Source: Sphingobium sp. AP50 (GTDB lineage: Bacteria > Pseudomonadota > Alphaproteobacteria > Sphingomonadales > Sphingomonadaceae). From it: a stretch of DNA of 64,000 nt. This document shows positions 54,555-63,935 of this stretch, piece by piece. Numbering within the stretch: position 1 is the stretch's first letter; every line of letters begins with the position of its first letter. The stretch is from contig NZ_FNYZ01000007.1 in the NCBI RefSeq assembly GCF_900109095.1, positions 62,001 to 126,000 of the forward strand, given 5' to 3'. Under the pieces are notes generated by a model that saw only the letters and a program-made list of their open reading frames with translations, was not told the origin of the DNA and ran no database searches. The translations under genes were made by a program, and so were the position numbers.

Positions 54555-56909
54555 TTGCGCAAGATTCTATTTTGTACGACCACGCTGGCATCAGCGTTGA
54601 TATTGTCGCCGGGTGCGAATGCGCAGGCGCCGTCTGCGGACAAGATGGCTGATCCTTCGGCAAACGCGCAAGCGGATGGGCAACTCGCTGACGACCAGTC
54701 TGCGGTGTCAGGCGGACTAGCGGACATCGTCGTTACGGCGCAGCGCCGGGCTGAAAACCTCCAACGTGCGGCAGTGGCTGTTTCGGCAGTCTCAGGCGAC
54801 GCCATCGTCAATGCGGGCGTGACCGATACAGCAGCGCTCGGCCGCCTCGTCCCGTCGCTGGTAGTCACACCGACCGGCGGCTCCAGCACCGCATTTTACT
54901 TGCGCGGCGTAGGCACGCTACAGGCGAACGCATTCGGCGAGAATCCGATCGCGCTCAATTACGGGGGTGTCTATATCGCTCGTCCGAATGCGACCTCAGG
55001 CACTTTTTACGATCTCGAGCGGGTCGAGGTGGTCAAGGGGCCCCAAGGAACGCTCTACGGCCGCAACGCCACTGGCGGTGCAATCAACGTGCTCCCGCAA
55101 CGTCCCAAACTCGGTGAGTTCGGCGGTAACGTGACCGCAGAGTACGGCAACTATGATTCCAAGCGCTTGTTGGCCGCGATAAACGTGCCGGTGGGTGACA
55201 TGGGGGCTGTCCGGCTTGCAGGACAGGTCGTGGATCGTGACGGCTATCTGTCGGACGGCTACCAGGACGAGGTCGGCCAGGCTTTGCGCATGTCCGTGCT
55301 CGTTGAGCCAAGCAGCCGCTTTTCGGCATTGTTGGTCGCCGATTACTTCCACCTCGGCGGGAAGGGTGTTGGCGGTGTGCTTGCGCCGGGCTCAGCCTTC
55401 GGCAATTCCTCCGGCTTTGCCTATCCGGGCTACGCGGCTCCTCGATTGAAAGACCGCATTGGTGGCGCCGATCCGCGTAGTATCGCGGCGCTTTCGCTTT
55501 CGCCAGCACCGGCTGGCACTTTCCTTGCAAACGGCTTCGTCGTGCCCCCGCAGGATGACGGTTTCAACGATTCGAGCTTTTATGGCGTCGCGCTCACCGT
55601 ACAGGCCGATCTTGGCTTTGCCGACTTGACCGTTCTACCCGCCTATCGTCGGACAGAGGTCAACAGCCGTTTTTATACATTTGGCTTCCGCGGCATCGCC
55701 GACGAGGATACAGATCAAACATCCCTAGAAGTCCGGCTATCATCCAAGCAGGACCAGCGCTTGCGTTACGTAGTTGGCGCTTATGCCTTTAAGGAGGAGC
55801 AGGACGCCGCGAACGCCTTCTACCAAGGGCGGATCTCAAATACCTTGGTCCAGCCACAGCTGGAAACCACGAGCAAGGCCCTGTTCGGCCAGTTTACTTT
55901 CGATGTCAGCGATGCGCTTCGTATCGTGGCTGGCGGCCGATACACTGACGAGAAGAAGACGCAGGTGACCCCGGTCCAACTCTATGGTCCTGCTGGGCTG
56001 ACAGCCTCCGCAATATCGCGTGGTGAACAGAACGAATCCAGGTTTACGTGGAAGGCCGGTATTGAAGTGGATCTAGGCCCCCAGTCGCTTGCCTATGCGA
56101 ACGTAGCGACCGGGTTCAAGGCTGGCGGCTTCTATGTCGGCAGCGTGGCCAACACCTTCAATCCCGAAAAGCTCACCGCCTATACTATCGGAACCAAAAA
56201 CCGCTTCCTAGACAACCGCCTGCAGATGAACATTGAAGCCTTTTACTGGGACTACAAAGACCAGCAGATCAGTTTTGTCGGTCCCGTGCAGATCGTGCCG
56301 GGCACATATGCCTCGGGCGGCGTCACCGTCAACGCAGGCGATGCGCGTTTCTATGGTGTCGAAGCCGAAATGCAGTACGCGATTGTGCCAGGCGGCATCC
56401 TGTCAATAAACGGGTTGTACAACAATACGAAGTACACCTCGTTGAGTTATGTTGCGATTTCGGCCGGCGGCACCCCTCTGCGCAGCGGATGCAGCGTCAC
56501 GCCAAACACGTCGCTGCCTGTCGCGGCGCCGGCCCGCCTCTTCGGCGTCGATTGCGCCGGAAAATCCGGTCTCAATGCACCGAAATGGAGCGGTACTGTT
56601 GCATACGAACATACAATTGAACTGGGGAACGACTACCAATTGATCTTAAATGGCCGCAGCCGCCTCTCGAGCGCTTACTACGTTTCACTCGAATATCTGC
56701 CAGAGCAGCGGCAGGGCAGCTACATGCAGAGTGATGCGTCGGTGACTATTCGCGCGCCACTTGGACGCTGGTCATTGACAGGCTTCGTCAACAATATCGA
56801 GGGCAATGCTCTCATTGCGGCGTCCGTCTCTCGACCGGTACTGCAGACCGCCTACAATGTGGTTTCGCCCCCGCGGGTTTATGGAGTGCGGGCAAACTTC
56901 GAGTTCTGA
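54555..56909 (+). CDS. TonB-dependent outer-membrane receptor 2
   Basis: This 784-residue receptor has a signal peptide (cleaved near GANAQ), a TonB box-like DIVVTAQRRAENLQRAAV, a plug domain (VEVVKGPQGTLYGRNATGGAINV) and a barrel ending GVRANFEF. TTG 54555 has GGGGAGGA upstream. It heads the right-hand gene set and probably imports its aromatic substrate. It is only moderately similar to receptor 1. Confidence 0.92.
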   Translation: MRKILFCTTTLASALILSPGANAQAPSADKMADPSANAQADGQLADDQSAVSGGLADIVVTAQRRAENLQRAAVAVSAVSGDAIVNAGVTDTAALGRLVPSLVVTPTGGSSTAFYLRGVGTLQANAFGENPIALNYGGVYIARPNATSGTFYDLERVEVVKGPQGTLYGRNATGGAINVLPQRPKLGEFGGNVTAEYGNYDSKRLLAAINVPVGDMGAVRLAGQVVDRDGYLSDGYQDEVGQALRMSVLVEPSSRFSALLVADYFHLGGKGVGGVLAPGSAFGNSSGFAYPGYAAPRLKDRIGGADPRSIAALSLSPAPAGTFLANGFVVPPQDDGFNDSSFYGVALTVQADLGFADLTVLPAYRRTEVNSRFYTFGFRGIADEDTDQTSLEVRLSSKQDQRLRYVVGAYAFKEEQDAANAFYQGRISNTLVQPQLETTSKALFGQFTFDVSDALRIVAGGRYTDEKKTQVTPVQLYGPAGLTASAISRGEQNESRFTWKAGIEVDLGPQSLAYANVATGFKAGGFYVGSVANTFNPEKLTAYTIGTKNRFLDNRLQMNIEAFYWDYKDQQISFVGPVQIVPGTYASGGVTVNAGDARFYGVEAEMQYAIVPGGILSINGLYNNTKYTSLSYVAISAGGTPLRSGCSVTPNTSLPVAAPARLFGVDCAGKSGLNAPKWSGTVAYEHTIELGNDYQLILNGRSRLSSAYYVSLEYLPEQRQGSYMQSDASVTIRAPLGRWSLTGFVNNIEGNALIAASVSRPVLQTAYNVVSPPRVYGVRANFEF

Positions 56910-57053
56910 TCGGTTCCCCTGATTCCTACCATCACGGGTTTCCCGAGGCGATGGCGGACAGAACTCATTAACACTGGACTTAGCGGATTGCGGGTTGCCG
57001 ATTTCGAAAGTTTCGAGCAACCCGCCGTGCCGATCAAGCCGCTGGAGAACGTC

Positions 57054-58109
57054 ATGACTTGGTTGCGTCAGAGCTGGTATCAGATAGGTTGGTCGACGGA
57101 TCTTGAAGGTGGTCAACGGCTAGCTCGGACCATTTTGGAAGAACCCATAGTTGTATTTCGGTCGGGTGACGGGCAACTGCACGCACTCTTTGATCGCTGC
57201 CCGCATCGTTTCGCTCCGCTGTCCCGGGGCACGATCAGCGAACGTGGCATAACCTGCGGCTATCATGGCCTTTCTTTCGGAAAGGACGGCCATTGTCTTG
57301 ACAACCCGCACGGTCCGATCACGTCGAGAATGCGGGTGCGAGCATATCCGGTGATGGAACGCCATACGGCCATCTGGGTGTGGATGGGTGACGCGGAAAA
57401 AGCTGATCCTTCCGCGCTGCCGGATCTCTCATTTATCGATGAAACGCCCGCGGCTGCGCAGATCCACATGTATATGCCGACCAAAGCGAACTACGAGCTG
57501 GCGGCAGACAACATTCTCGACCTTAGCCACACGGACTATCTCCACCCGACAAGCTTGGGCGGGATAATGACCGGGAGCAAAGCGAGCATTTGGGAAGAAG
57601 GCGATGCCCTCGTCAGCGAATGGCAGGCAACCGCCTGTGATCCGCCGCCTGCTTACAAGCCGATCGTACCGACCGGGAAGGCGGACATCTGGACCCAGGT
57701 CAGATGGCATGCCCCCGCGCTCATGGTATTGGGTACGTCAGCCAAACCGACCGGTGTGCCGCGTGAAAGGGCTGACGAAGCCTATACGCTGCACAACATG
57801 GTCCCGGAAACGTCCACGACCACACACTATTTCGTGTGCAACACGCGTCGCTTCATGCTGGATAGTGCCGAATTTTCAGAACTGCTGCGAGGTGCCATCA
57901 CCGGCGCATTTCAGGACGAAGACAAGCCTATGCTGGAGGACCAGCAGCTGCGCATGGGCACGCCGGATCTGTGGGAGCTTGATCCCCTCTTGCTCAAGGT
58001 TGACGCCGGGGCTGTCCGGGTCAGACGCAAACTGGCAGCTATGATAGTTGCGGAACAAGGAGAGGGCGGCGCTGGGCCCGTTCTGGAAGAAAAGACCATC
58101 CCGGTCTAG
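57054..58109 (+). CDS. VanA-type Rieske oxygenase
   Basis: This 351-residue oxygenase has Rieske ligands C49, H51, C68 and H71 (CPHRFAPLSRG, CGYHGLSF) and iron ligands H159 and H164 with D156 (NILDLSHTDYLHP). The size and layout match vanillate O-demethylase-type enzymes, which remove methyl groups or hydroxylate phenolic rings. No VanB-type reductase is in the window, so electrons must come from elsewhere. GGAG seven bases before ATG 57054 sets the start. Confidence 0.88.
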   Translation: MTWLRQSWYQIGWSTDLEGGQRLARTILEEPIVVFRSGDGQLHALFDRCPHRFAPLSRGTISERGITCGYHGLSFGKDGHCLDNPHGPITSRMRVRAYPVMERHTAIWVWMGDAEKADPSALPDLSFIDETPAAAQIHMYMPTKANYELAADNILDLSHTDYLHPTSLGGIMTGSKASIWEEGDALVSEWQATACDPPPAYKPIVPTGKADIWTQVRWHAPALMVLGTSAKPTGVPRERADEAYTLHNMVPETSTTTHYFVCNTRRFMLDSAEFSELLRGAITGAFQDEDKPMLEDQQLRMGTPDLWELDPLLLKVDAGAVRVRRKLAAMIVAEQGEGGAGPVLEEKTIPV

Positions 58110-58434
58110 CATCGCTGACCAACCGAACAACACGCCCTACTGCTACTTTTCACTACAAAGGAACTGGCCACCCCTGTGATGCTGATGCGATTTCGCCAAC
58201 CCGCGTTCATTGCTTTCCATCTGCTCTCACGACGCTGCATTGACCGCCCTCCTCATCGACTTTGATGCGGCTATTATAGGGGCAGGTTGCGCTACAAAGA
58301 GCTGAGCGACTTATTGCGGCCTTGCGTCACATCCGCGACGCAAAAGGCGGTGCAGGGCTAGGTAAGCCTCACTACTGCTTGGAGAAAGAAGCGAATAATG
58401 TCCAACGTGCGGAGCTGTTGACCATAATAGGCCT
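58110..58434 (+). other. Gap with a possible oxidoreductase remnant
   Basis: No intact gene. Near 58250-58298 a short frame reads DFDAAIIGAGCA, like the start of an FAD/NAD-binding fold, then hits a stop and does not continue. The end of the gap has the palindrome ATAGGCCTAT overlapping the TetR start region. The rest shows nothing I can name. Confidence 0.3.
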
Positions 58435-59067
58435 ATGACTGATATGTCTGTCGCACCCGCCCCCGGACGCCGTGAACAACGCAAGCAAGACCGCCGATGC
58501 GCTATCCTAGCTGCTGCCCGCAGGTCTTTTCTCGAGGAAGGTTACGCCGCTACATCTATGTCGGGCCTTCTCAAAACACTTGGGGGATCAAAAACGACGA
58601 TTTGGAGCTATTTCCGTTCCAAGGAGGAACTTTTTGCAGCAGTTGTGGAAGACGCCACCAGAACGTTTCGCGAGGAGGTGAAGGCGGAATTGTCATTGAC
58701 GGGCGACCTGGAAGACGCGCTGAGCGGTTTTTGTCGAAGCCTAATGACAAAGGTCGTGGCGCCGGAAGCACTCGCCACTTGGCGATTGGTTGTCGCAGAA
58801 AGCGCCCGCTTTCCTGAAGTCGGAAAGATTTTTTATGCGTTAGCGGCTCATCCTACCCAAGCCACCCTCAGTAAATTCATAGCCTATCATATTCGAGCCG
58901 CCCGATTGCGGGATGAAGACGCTGAGAGAATGGCCAATATGTTGATTAACATGTGCAGCGGGCTACAGAACCGTTGTTTATGGGGTGTGTCAGTGCCCCA
59001 GCCTGAAGAAATAAAAGCGGATGCATCAGCCTTTGCCAAATATTTTCTCCTTACATTCTCGACATAG
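58435..59067 (+). CDS. TetR/AcrR-family regulator
   Basis: This 210-residue protein has an N-terminal DNA-binding domain (RCAILAAARRSFLEEGYAATSMSGLL, then GSKTTIWSYFRSKEELF) and a C-terminal AcrR-like effector domain (LATWRLVVAESARFPE). It sits between the Rieske gene and the FAD monooxygenase operon and probably controls one or both. The effector is unknown. Confidence 0.85.
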   Translation: MTDMSVAPAPGRREQRKQDRRCAILAAARRSFLEEGYAATSMSGLLKTLGGSKTTIWSYFRSKEELFAAVVEDATRTFREEVKAELSLTGDLEDALSGFCRSLMTKVVAPEALATWRLVVAESARFPEVGKIFYALAAHPTQATLSKFIAYHIRAARLRDEDAERMANMLINMCSGLQNRCLWGVSVPQPEEIKADASAFAKYFLLTFST

Positions 59068-59963
59068 AAAATGGTGAAAGCGCGAACAGCGTTTGATAGC
59101 AGGCCCGTTCAGGCCGAATGATCAGATACGCACAGCTACTGTTTCCGTCAGTATATTGTGTCGAAACTGAAAATCGTTTGTGCGGCTCAGTCTTCATCGG
59201 CTGCGGCACTAGCAATGATTGCTTTTTGTATTAGTCCCAATATCGCCTGAGCGGGTATCGCGCGTGAAATAACGGTTTGTCCGGAACCTATGATCGGGCG
59301 GAGATCATTGCCTCGGCGGAATGCCCCCAGCGCGGCACGGAGGAGAGGAGTCGCATAGTCGAGCGCACCTATTCGCCATACAGGTCGGTGCCGAGGGTCG
59401 CGCCCACCGCCGCGGCATCTGGGGCAGCTAGCTCTTCGCTTGGCGACGGCTGATGATCCGGGGCGCGCTCACGGTCGCCGCGGTCAGCGAAGATCTTGTT
59501 ATCGCAACAGCCTTCCGCGCGACTGAGATGCAAGTTTGCCAGCTGTAGCGCCTACTGGGCAAGAAACATTCGAGCTACGGGGGCAAGACCGTGTCCCGGG
59601 TCGCAGGCAAAAAAGGCATTCACCTCGCTCGATGCCGCGTCCCCATGGTTGACAGTGACAGAAGGACTGATTGCGCGCGCAGTGCCTGATCTAAAGCGCG
59701 TCTATCGCATACGAAGCGGCATGGCCTGCAACTTCAGCATTGAGGTTCAATCGCCTGCCAAGCTTCGTTCGACCACAGGGATAGTAAGCACGGAGCCATC
59801 AGACCCACCGTCCAGACCGCAACCCTCAAACACCTATGTCAACAAATTCATGAGACTAGTGGGTTAGCCGGTAGCTATTTGCAGGGCAGGTAGCAATCTA
59901 TCAACACTATCAATTTGGGTGACATCTACTCGCATCATATGAGGTGCGTGGGAGAACAGTGCC
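59068..59963. other. About 0.9 kb without an intact gene; gene debris
   Basis: On the minus strand 59189-59350 encodes a tail (ALGAFRRGNDLRPIIGSGQTV, ending AAADED) resembling the end of a nitronate monooxygenase-like protein, with no intact beginning. On the plus strand 59496-59867 stays open but its protein is Arg/Ser-rich and matches nothing known to me. The final ~100 bases must hold the promoter for the FAD monooxygenase operon. Confidence 0.4.
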
Positions 59964-61079
59964 TTGCAAAACCAAAATATACTCATCGTCGGGGGCGGAA
60001 TCGGCGGCCTGACTTCGGGGATTGCTCTTTGTCGCTCGGGCCACAAAGTAACGATTATCGAAAAGGATCCAGATTGGTCCGTCTACGGCGTGGGAATCAT
60101 CCAGCAGGGCAATGCCATTCGTGCGGTAAAGCAATTGGGCATAATCGACGAATATCTTGACGCAGGGTTCGGCTTTGATTTTGTCGAAATATTTACACCG
60201 ACAGGACGGAAGGTTGCACGCATTCCATCACCCAAGCTAGTCGAGGGCTATCCGGCAAGCGTCGGAATCGGACGGCGAGCATTACATAAAGTTCTTGGTC
60301 AGCAGGCACAGGCGGCAGGAGCCAATGTTCGATTGGGTGTTACGGCCGAAGGTCTTGCAGACGACGGAACCCAGGTCACAGTACGCCTCTCGCACGGAGG
60401 TTCAGAGCGGTTCGATATAGTGATCGGGGCCGACGGACTATACTCCCGCACCAGGCAACAGACATTTCCCGACGGACCCAAACCGGCGTTCACAGGGCAA
60501 GCGGTGTGGCGCTATAACTTTTCGAAACCCCATGAACTTGACTGTCTTCAGGCATATGAAGGCGCGGTAGGTGCTGGGCTTGTTCCTCTATCCTCAGATC
60601 TGATGTACATGTTTGTCACCACTCCCGAGCCGGAAAATCCACGGTATCCCGTGGAGGGCCTTGCTGCAACTATGCGAGGCAAGTTGGTCGGCATGCCTGC
60701 TGCGATCTCGAAACTGGCGACACAGATAACCGATGATTCTGCTGTGGTTTACAAGCCTCTCGAGACGCTCTTTCTAAGCGGCGACTGGCACAAGGGTCGC
60801 ACTGTCCTGCTTGGCGATGCTGTTCACGCAACGACGCCGCACTTAGGGCAAGGCGCAGGAATGGCCATTGAGGACAGTCTTGTGCTGGCGGATGAGATCG
60901 ATCGGGCCAACACGCCCGACGAGGCTTTTGTCGCCTATCGCGCGCGAAGACACGCGCGATGCAAATTTATCGTAGAGACCTCACTTTCGCTCTGCCTCGG
61001 ACAGATTGGGACTGGTCCGGTCGTCGAGCAGGCAGCAGCCACCAAAGCGATGTTCGAAGTCATCGCACAATCTATTTGA
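59964..61079 (+). CDS. FAD-dependent aromatic monooxygenase
   Basis: This 371-residue group-A flavoprotein hydroxylase has the FAD motif ILIVGGGIGGLTSG, the middle motif IGADGLYSRTR and the second FAD motif LGDAVHATTPHLGQGAGMAIEDS. It would hydroxylate a phenolic or N-heteroaromatic ring with NAD(P)H. TTG 59964 has GGGAG about nine bases upstream. First gene of a tight four-gene operon. Confidence 0.88.
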   Translation: MQNQNILIVGGGIGGLTSGIALCRSGHKVTIIEKDPDWSVYGVGIIQQGNAIRAVKQLGIIDEYLDAGFGFDFVEIFTPTGRKVARIPSPKLVEGYPASVGIGRRALHKVLGQQAQAAGANVRLGVTAEGLADDGTQVTVRLSHGGSERFDIVIGADGLYSRTRQQTFPDGPKPAFTGQAVWRYNFSKPHELDCLQAYEGAVGAGLVPLSSDLMYMFVTTPEPENPRYPVEGLAATMRGKLVGMPAAISKLATQITDDSAVVYKPLETLFLSGDWHKGRTVLLGDAVHATTPHLGQGAGMAIEDSLVLADEIDRANTPDEAFVAYRARRHARCKFIVETSLSLCLGQIGTGPVVEQAAATKAMFEVIAQSI

Positions 61080-61095
61080 TCGAAGGACAGCCGTC

Positions 61096-61998
61096 ATGAG
61101 CCGTGTCACCGAAATTCGCTATGTTGGGTACGCCACGCCCGACTTCGACCCCGAGGTCGATTTCTATGCCTCCAAATGGGGCCTCGATCTTGTACCCTCA
61201 CATGATGGCATGGCCTATTTCAAGGCCAAGGGCGCATTCGAGCACCACGTCGTGCGTTTACGCCGGGCCGACATGAAACGGATTGATGTGATCTCTTTGG
61301 CAGCTGACAGTCGGGAGGATGTCGACGCACTGCACACAAAGGTTTCTGTTTCGGGGGCAACAATCATTTCTAAGCCGCAAGACCTTGCATCGCCGGGCGG
61401 TGGCTATGGCTTTCGTTTTTTTTCGCCCGACGGCCTACCATTTGAAATTTCGAGCGATGTCACCCCCGGTGCGGCCGTGGCGGTTGCGCGCTGGGACGGC
61501 GTCCCCTTGAAAATCAGTCACATTGTTCTGCACTCTCCCGACCACAAGGCCCTCACGCAGTGGTTCATCGACATACTGGGCTTCCGCCTATCAGACTGGA
61601 TTGGCGATTTCATGAGCTTCCTGCGCTGCAACTCGGCTCACCACCGTATCGCGATCCTCCCTGGACCGGCTTGCCTCAATCATGTTGCCTATGACATGGA
61701 GGGCGTTGATGGAATGATGCGCGGCATTCATCGGTTACGGGAAAAAGCTGTCGACATCCGATGGGGTCCTGGACGCCACACCGCAGGCAACAATACTTTC
61801 AGCTATTTTGTAACGCCGTCCGGCTTTGCCGTCGAGTATACCTCCGAGCTCGAAGTTGTTGACGAGGCAACCTGGGAACCAAAGGTGCATGCCCCCTCCC
61901 CGCTGCTGATGGACCAATGGGGCATCGGTGTGGGGGGCCCGCAAACCATGCCTCATCCTGAAGCCGATAGTGGCCTATTCCAGTCGGCGGAGGCCTGA
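61096..61998 (+). CDS. Extradiol-type VOC dioxygenase
   Basis: This 300-residue two-domain vicinal-oxygen-chelate protein has the expected iron triad H142 (ISHIVLH), H196 (LNHVAYD) and E247 (FAVEYTSEL), so it is probably an active ring-cleavage dioxygenase. It is clearly different from the BphC-like enzyme at 41 kb. It follows the monooxygenase by 16 bases, fitting hydroxylation then ring opening. Confidence 0.87.
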   Translation: MSRVTEIRYVGYATPDFDPEVDFYASKWGLDLVPSHDGMAYFKAKGAFEHHVVRLRRADMKRIDVISLAADSREDVDALHTKVSVSGATIISKPQDLASPGGGYGFRFFSPDGLPFEISSDVTPGAAVAVARWDGVPLKISHIVLHSPDHKALTQWFIDILGFRLSDWIGDFMSFLRCNSAHHRIAILPGPACLNHVAYDMEGVDGMMRGIHRLREKAVDIRWGPGRHTAGNNTFSYFVTPSGFAVEYTSELEVVDEATWEPKVHAPSPLLMDQWGIGVGGPQTMPHPEADSGLFQSAEA

Positions 61999-62001
61999 TC
62001 C

Positions 62002-63159
62002 ATGGCCCTTTTTGAGCCTTTCCCCAACTATATCTGGAACCTGTCTGTCGCTATTGCGATGGAGTCTGGCGCGCGGGTTGGCGAGATCGTCGACATCATC
62101 GCAGCGGCCAAGGATGCAGCAGGGTCAAGCGCCGACAATGGTACTGAAGCGTTCATGAAGGCATGGATGGCCAAGGCCGACACGCTGATTGAACTGGCCA
62201 TTGAGGACGAAGCTCACGGCCGCATCCTGTCGGCAGGCGTCAAACTTGAGCGGGCTGCACTTTATTTGCTGAACGGTGAGCGTATGCAGGCGCATGGCAC
62301 TCCGGGACGTACCGAAACCTTCAAGCGCGCTCGAGATTGTTTTGATCGCGGCATGGCACTTTCCAAAGCCAACTGCGCTCGGGTCGAGATCCCTTTGCAA
62401 ACCGGCACGATGCCAGCTTTATGGACCAGAGCGCCTGGTGACGGCCAAAAGCCAGCAGTCGTCTATTGTAATGGATTAGATAGTTGCAAAGAGCTGCTGT
62501 ATTGGTCTGGGCTGCCGCAAGCGCTTGCGCAGCGTGGTATCTCTACTCTTTGCGTTGACCAGCCCGGCACAGGGGAGGCCCTGAGACTCCAAAACCTGCT
62601 TGCAACGCCCCACAGTGAGCAATGGGCGTCACGGGCGGTCGACTGGCTCGAAACACAAAAGGATATTGATCCTAGCCGCATAGGGATGACAGGAATCTCG
62701 CTGGGCGGCCACTATGCGCCGCGCGCCGTTGCTTATGAACCGCGCTTTGCGTCGGGGGCCTGCTGGGGCGCCAATCACAACTGGGCCGAAGTCCAGCAGA
62801 AACGCTTGCGCCAGGAAGGTGAAAATCCGGTGCCTCACTACTGGGCGCATGTCATGTGGGTGTTCGGCGCCAGCGATATGGAAGATTTCCATGCAAAGAC
62901 GGCCGATATGAATCTCAATGGGCATATGGAAAGGATCAAAGTTCCATTCCTGGTCACGCACGGTGCAAATGACCGCCAGATCAGCGTCGAATATGCACAT
63001 CAAGCTTATGCACAACTTACAAACAGCTCAAAAGCCAAGCTCAAGATTTTCACGCCCCGCGAAGGTGGCATCGAGCATGTAGGCGCAGACAACATGTCCT
63101 TCGGTCGCGACCTGATCGCCGACTGGTTTGCCGAGACCTTGGACGGAGCAACCTCATGA
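62002..63159 (+). CDS. FrsA/DUF1100-like alpha/beta-hydrolase
   Basis: This 385-residue hydrolase has a helical N-terminal part and a hydrolase fold from ~150: S233 (GISLGGHYAP) with a probable Asp in THGANDRQIS and His in GGIEHVGADN. Relatives include the C-C hydrolase of 2,6-dihydroxypseudooxynicotine. After a ring-cleavage enzyme a C-C or ester hydrolase is a sensible role. It starts three bases after the dioxygenase stop. Confidence 0.82.
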   Translation: MALFEPFPNYIWNLSVAIAMESGARVGEIVDIIAAAKDAAGSSADNGTEAFMKAWMAKADTLIELAIEDEAHGRILSAGVKLERAALYLLNGERMQAHGTPGRTETFKRARDCFDRGMALSKANCARVEIPLQTGTMPALWTRAPGDGQKPAVVYCNGLDSCKELLYWSGLPQALAQRGISTLCVDQPGTGEALRLQNLLATPHSEQWASRAVDWLETQKDIDPSRIGMTGISLGGHYAPRAVAYEPRFASGACWGANHNWAEVQQKRLRQEGENPVPHYWAHVMWVFGASDMEDFHAKTADMNLNGHMERIKVPFLVTHGANDRQISVEYAHQAYAQLTNSSKAKLKIFTPREGGIEHVGADNMSFGRDLIADWFAETLDGATS

Positions 63160-63935
63160 CGCGACGCTTCATAGACATCTCGATCACGCTTGAGAATGAT
63201 GTCATCACAGACCCGCCTTTCATGCGTCCACACATTCAATACAGTTCACACCGAGAAACGATGCCGGAAATGGGCCATTTCTTTCCCGGAGTAACTGCGG
63301 AGGAAGTCCCTGGGGGCGAAGGATTTGCGGCCGCCGAAACGATTACGCTTTCTACGCACAACGGTACGCATCTTGATGCGCCATGGCATTTCCACCCGAC
63401 GCAGGATGGTGGCAATCCAGCTATGACGATCGACGAAATCCCGCTGGACTGGTGCTTCCGGCCGGGGGTCAAACTGGACTTCCGACACTTCGCCGATGGC
63501 TACGTGGCGACCGCGAACGATGTTGAAGCCGAGTTGGCGCGTATCGGATATAGCCTGCAGCCGTTTGACATCGTTCTTGTAAACACGGCTGCCGGCGGTG
63601 CGTTGGGGGACCCCGATTTCGTGAACCGTGGCTGTGGCATGGGCTATGAGGCAACGATGTACCTTACGTCCCGCGGCGTACGGGTGACCGGCACGGATGC
63701 TTGGAGCTGGGACGCGCCGTTTCGCTACACGGCGCAGAAAGTTATGGAAACCGGCGATACATCGCTCATCTGGGAGGGCCACAAGGCCGGACGCGAGATC
63801 GGCTACTGTCACCTTGAAAAGCTGCACAATCTCGAGGCATTACCCCCGCATGGCTTCATGGTCAGCTGTTTCCCTCACAAGATCAAGGGCGCGTCGGCTG
63901 GATGGACCCGCGCAGTCGCAATCATCGAAGATTAA
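63156..63935 (+). CDS. Cyclase-family metal hydrolase (KynB-like)
   Basis: This 259-residue protein of the cyclase/kynurenine formamidase family carries the metal motif HNGTHLDAPWH (68-78). Members hydrolyse amides, lactones or related bonds. It overlaps the hydrolase gene by four bases. In this operon it may open a lactone or act on the ring-fission product. The last 65 bases after it show no feature beyond a short T-run. Confidence 0.85.
   Translation: MTRRFIDISITLENDVITDPPFMRPHIQYSSHRETMPEMGHFFPGVTAEEVPGGEGFAAAETITLSTHNGTHLDAPWHFHPTQDGGNPAMTIDEIPLDWCFRPGVKLDFRHFADGYVATANDVEAELARIGYSLQPFDIVLVNTAAGGALGDPDFVNRGCGMGYEATMYLTSRGVRVTGTDAWSWDAPFRYTAQKVMETGDTSLIWEGHKAGREIGYCHLEKLHNLEALPPHGFMVSCFPHKIKGASAGWTRAVAIIED

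Noticed and set aside
59496..59867. Protein-coding gene in the 59-60 kb gap
   Set aside because: The frame has no ribosome site, odd composition and no recognisable domain.
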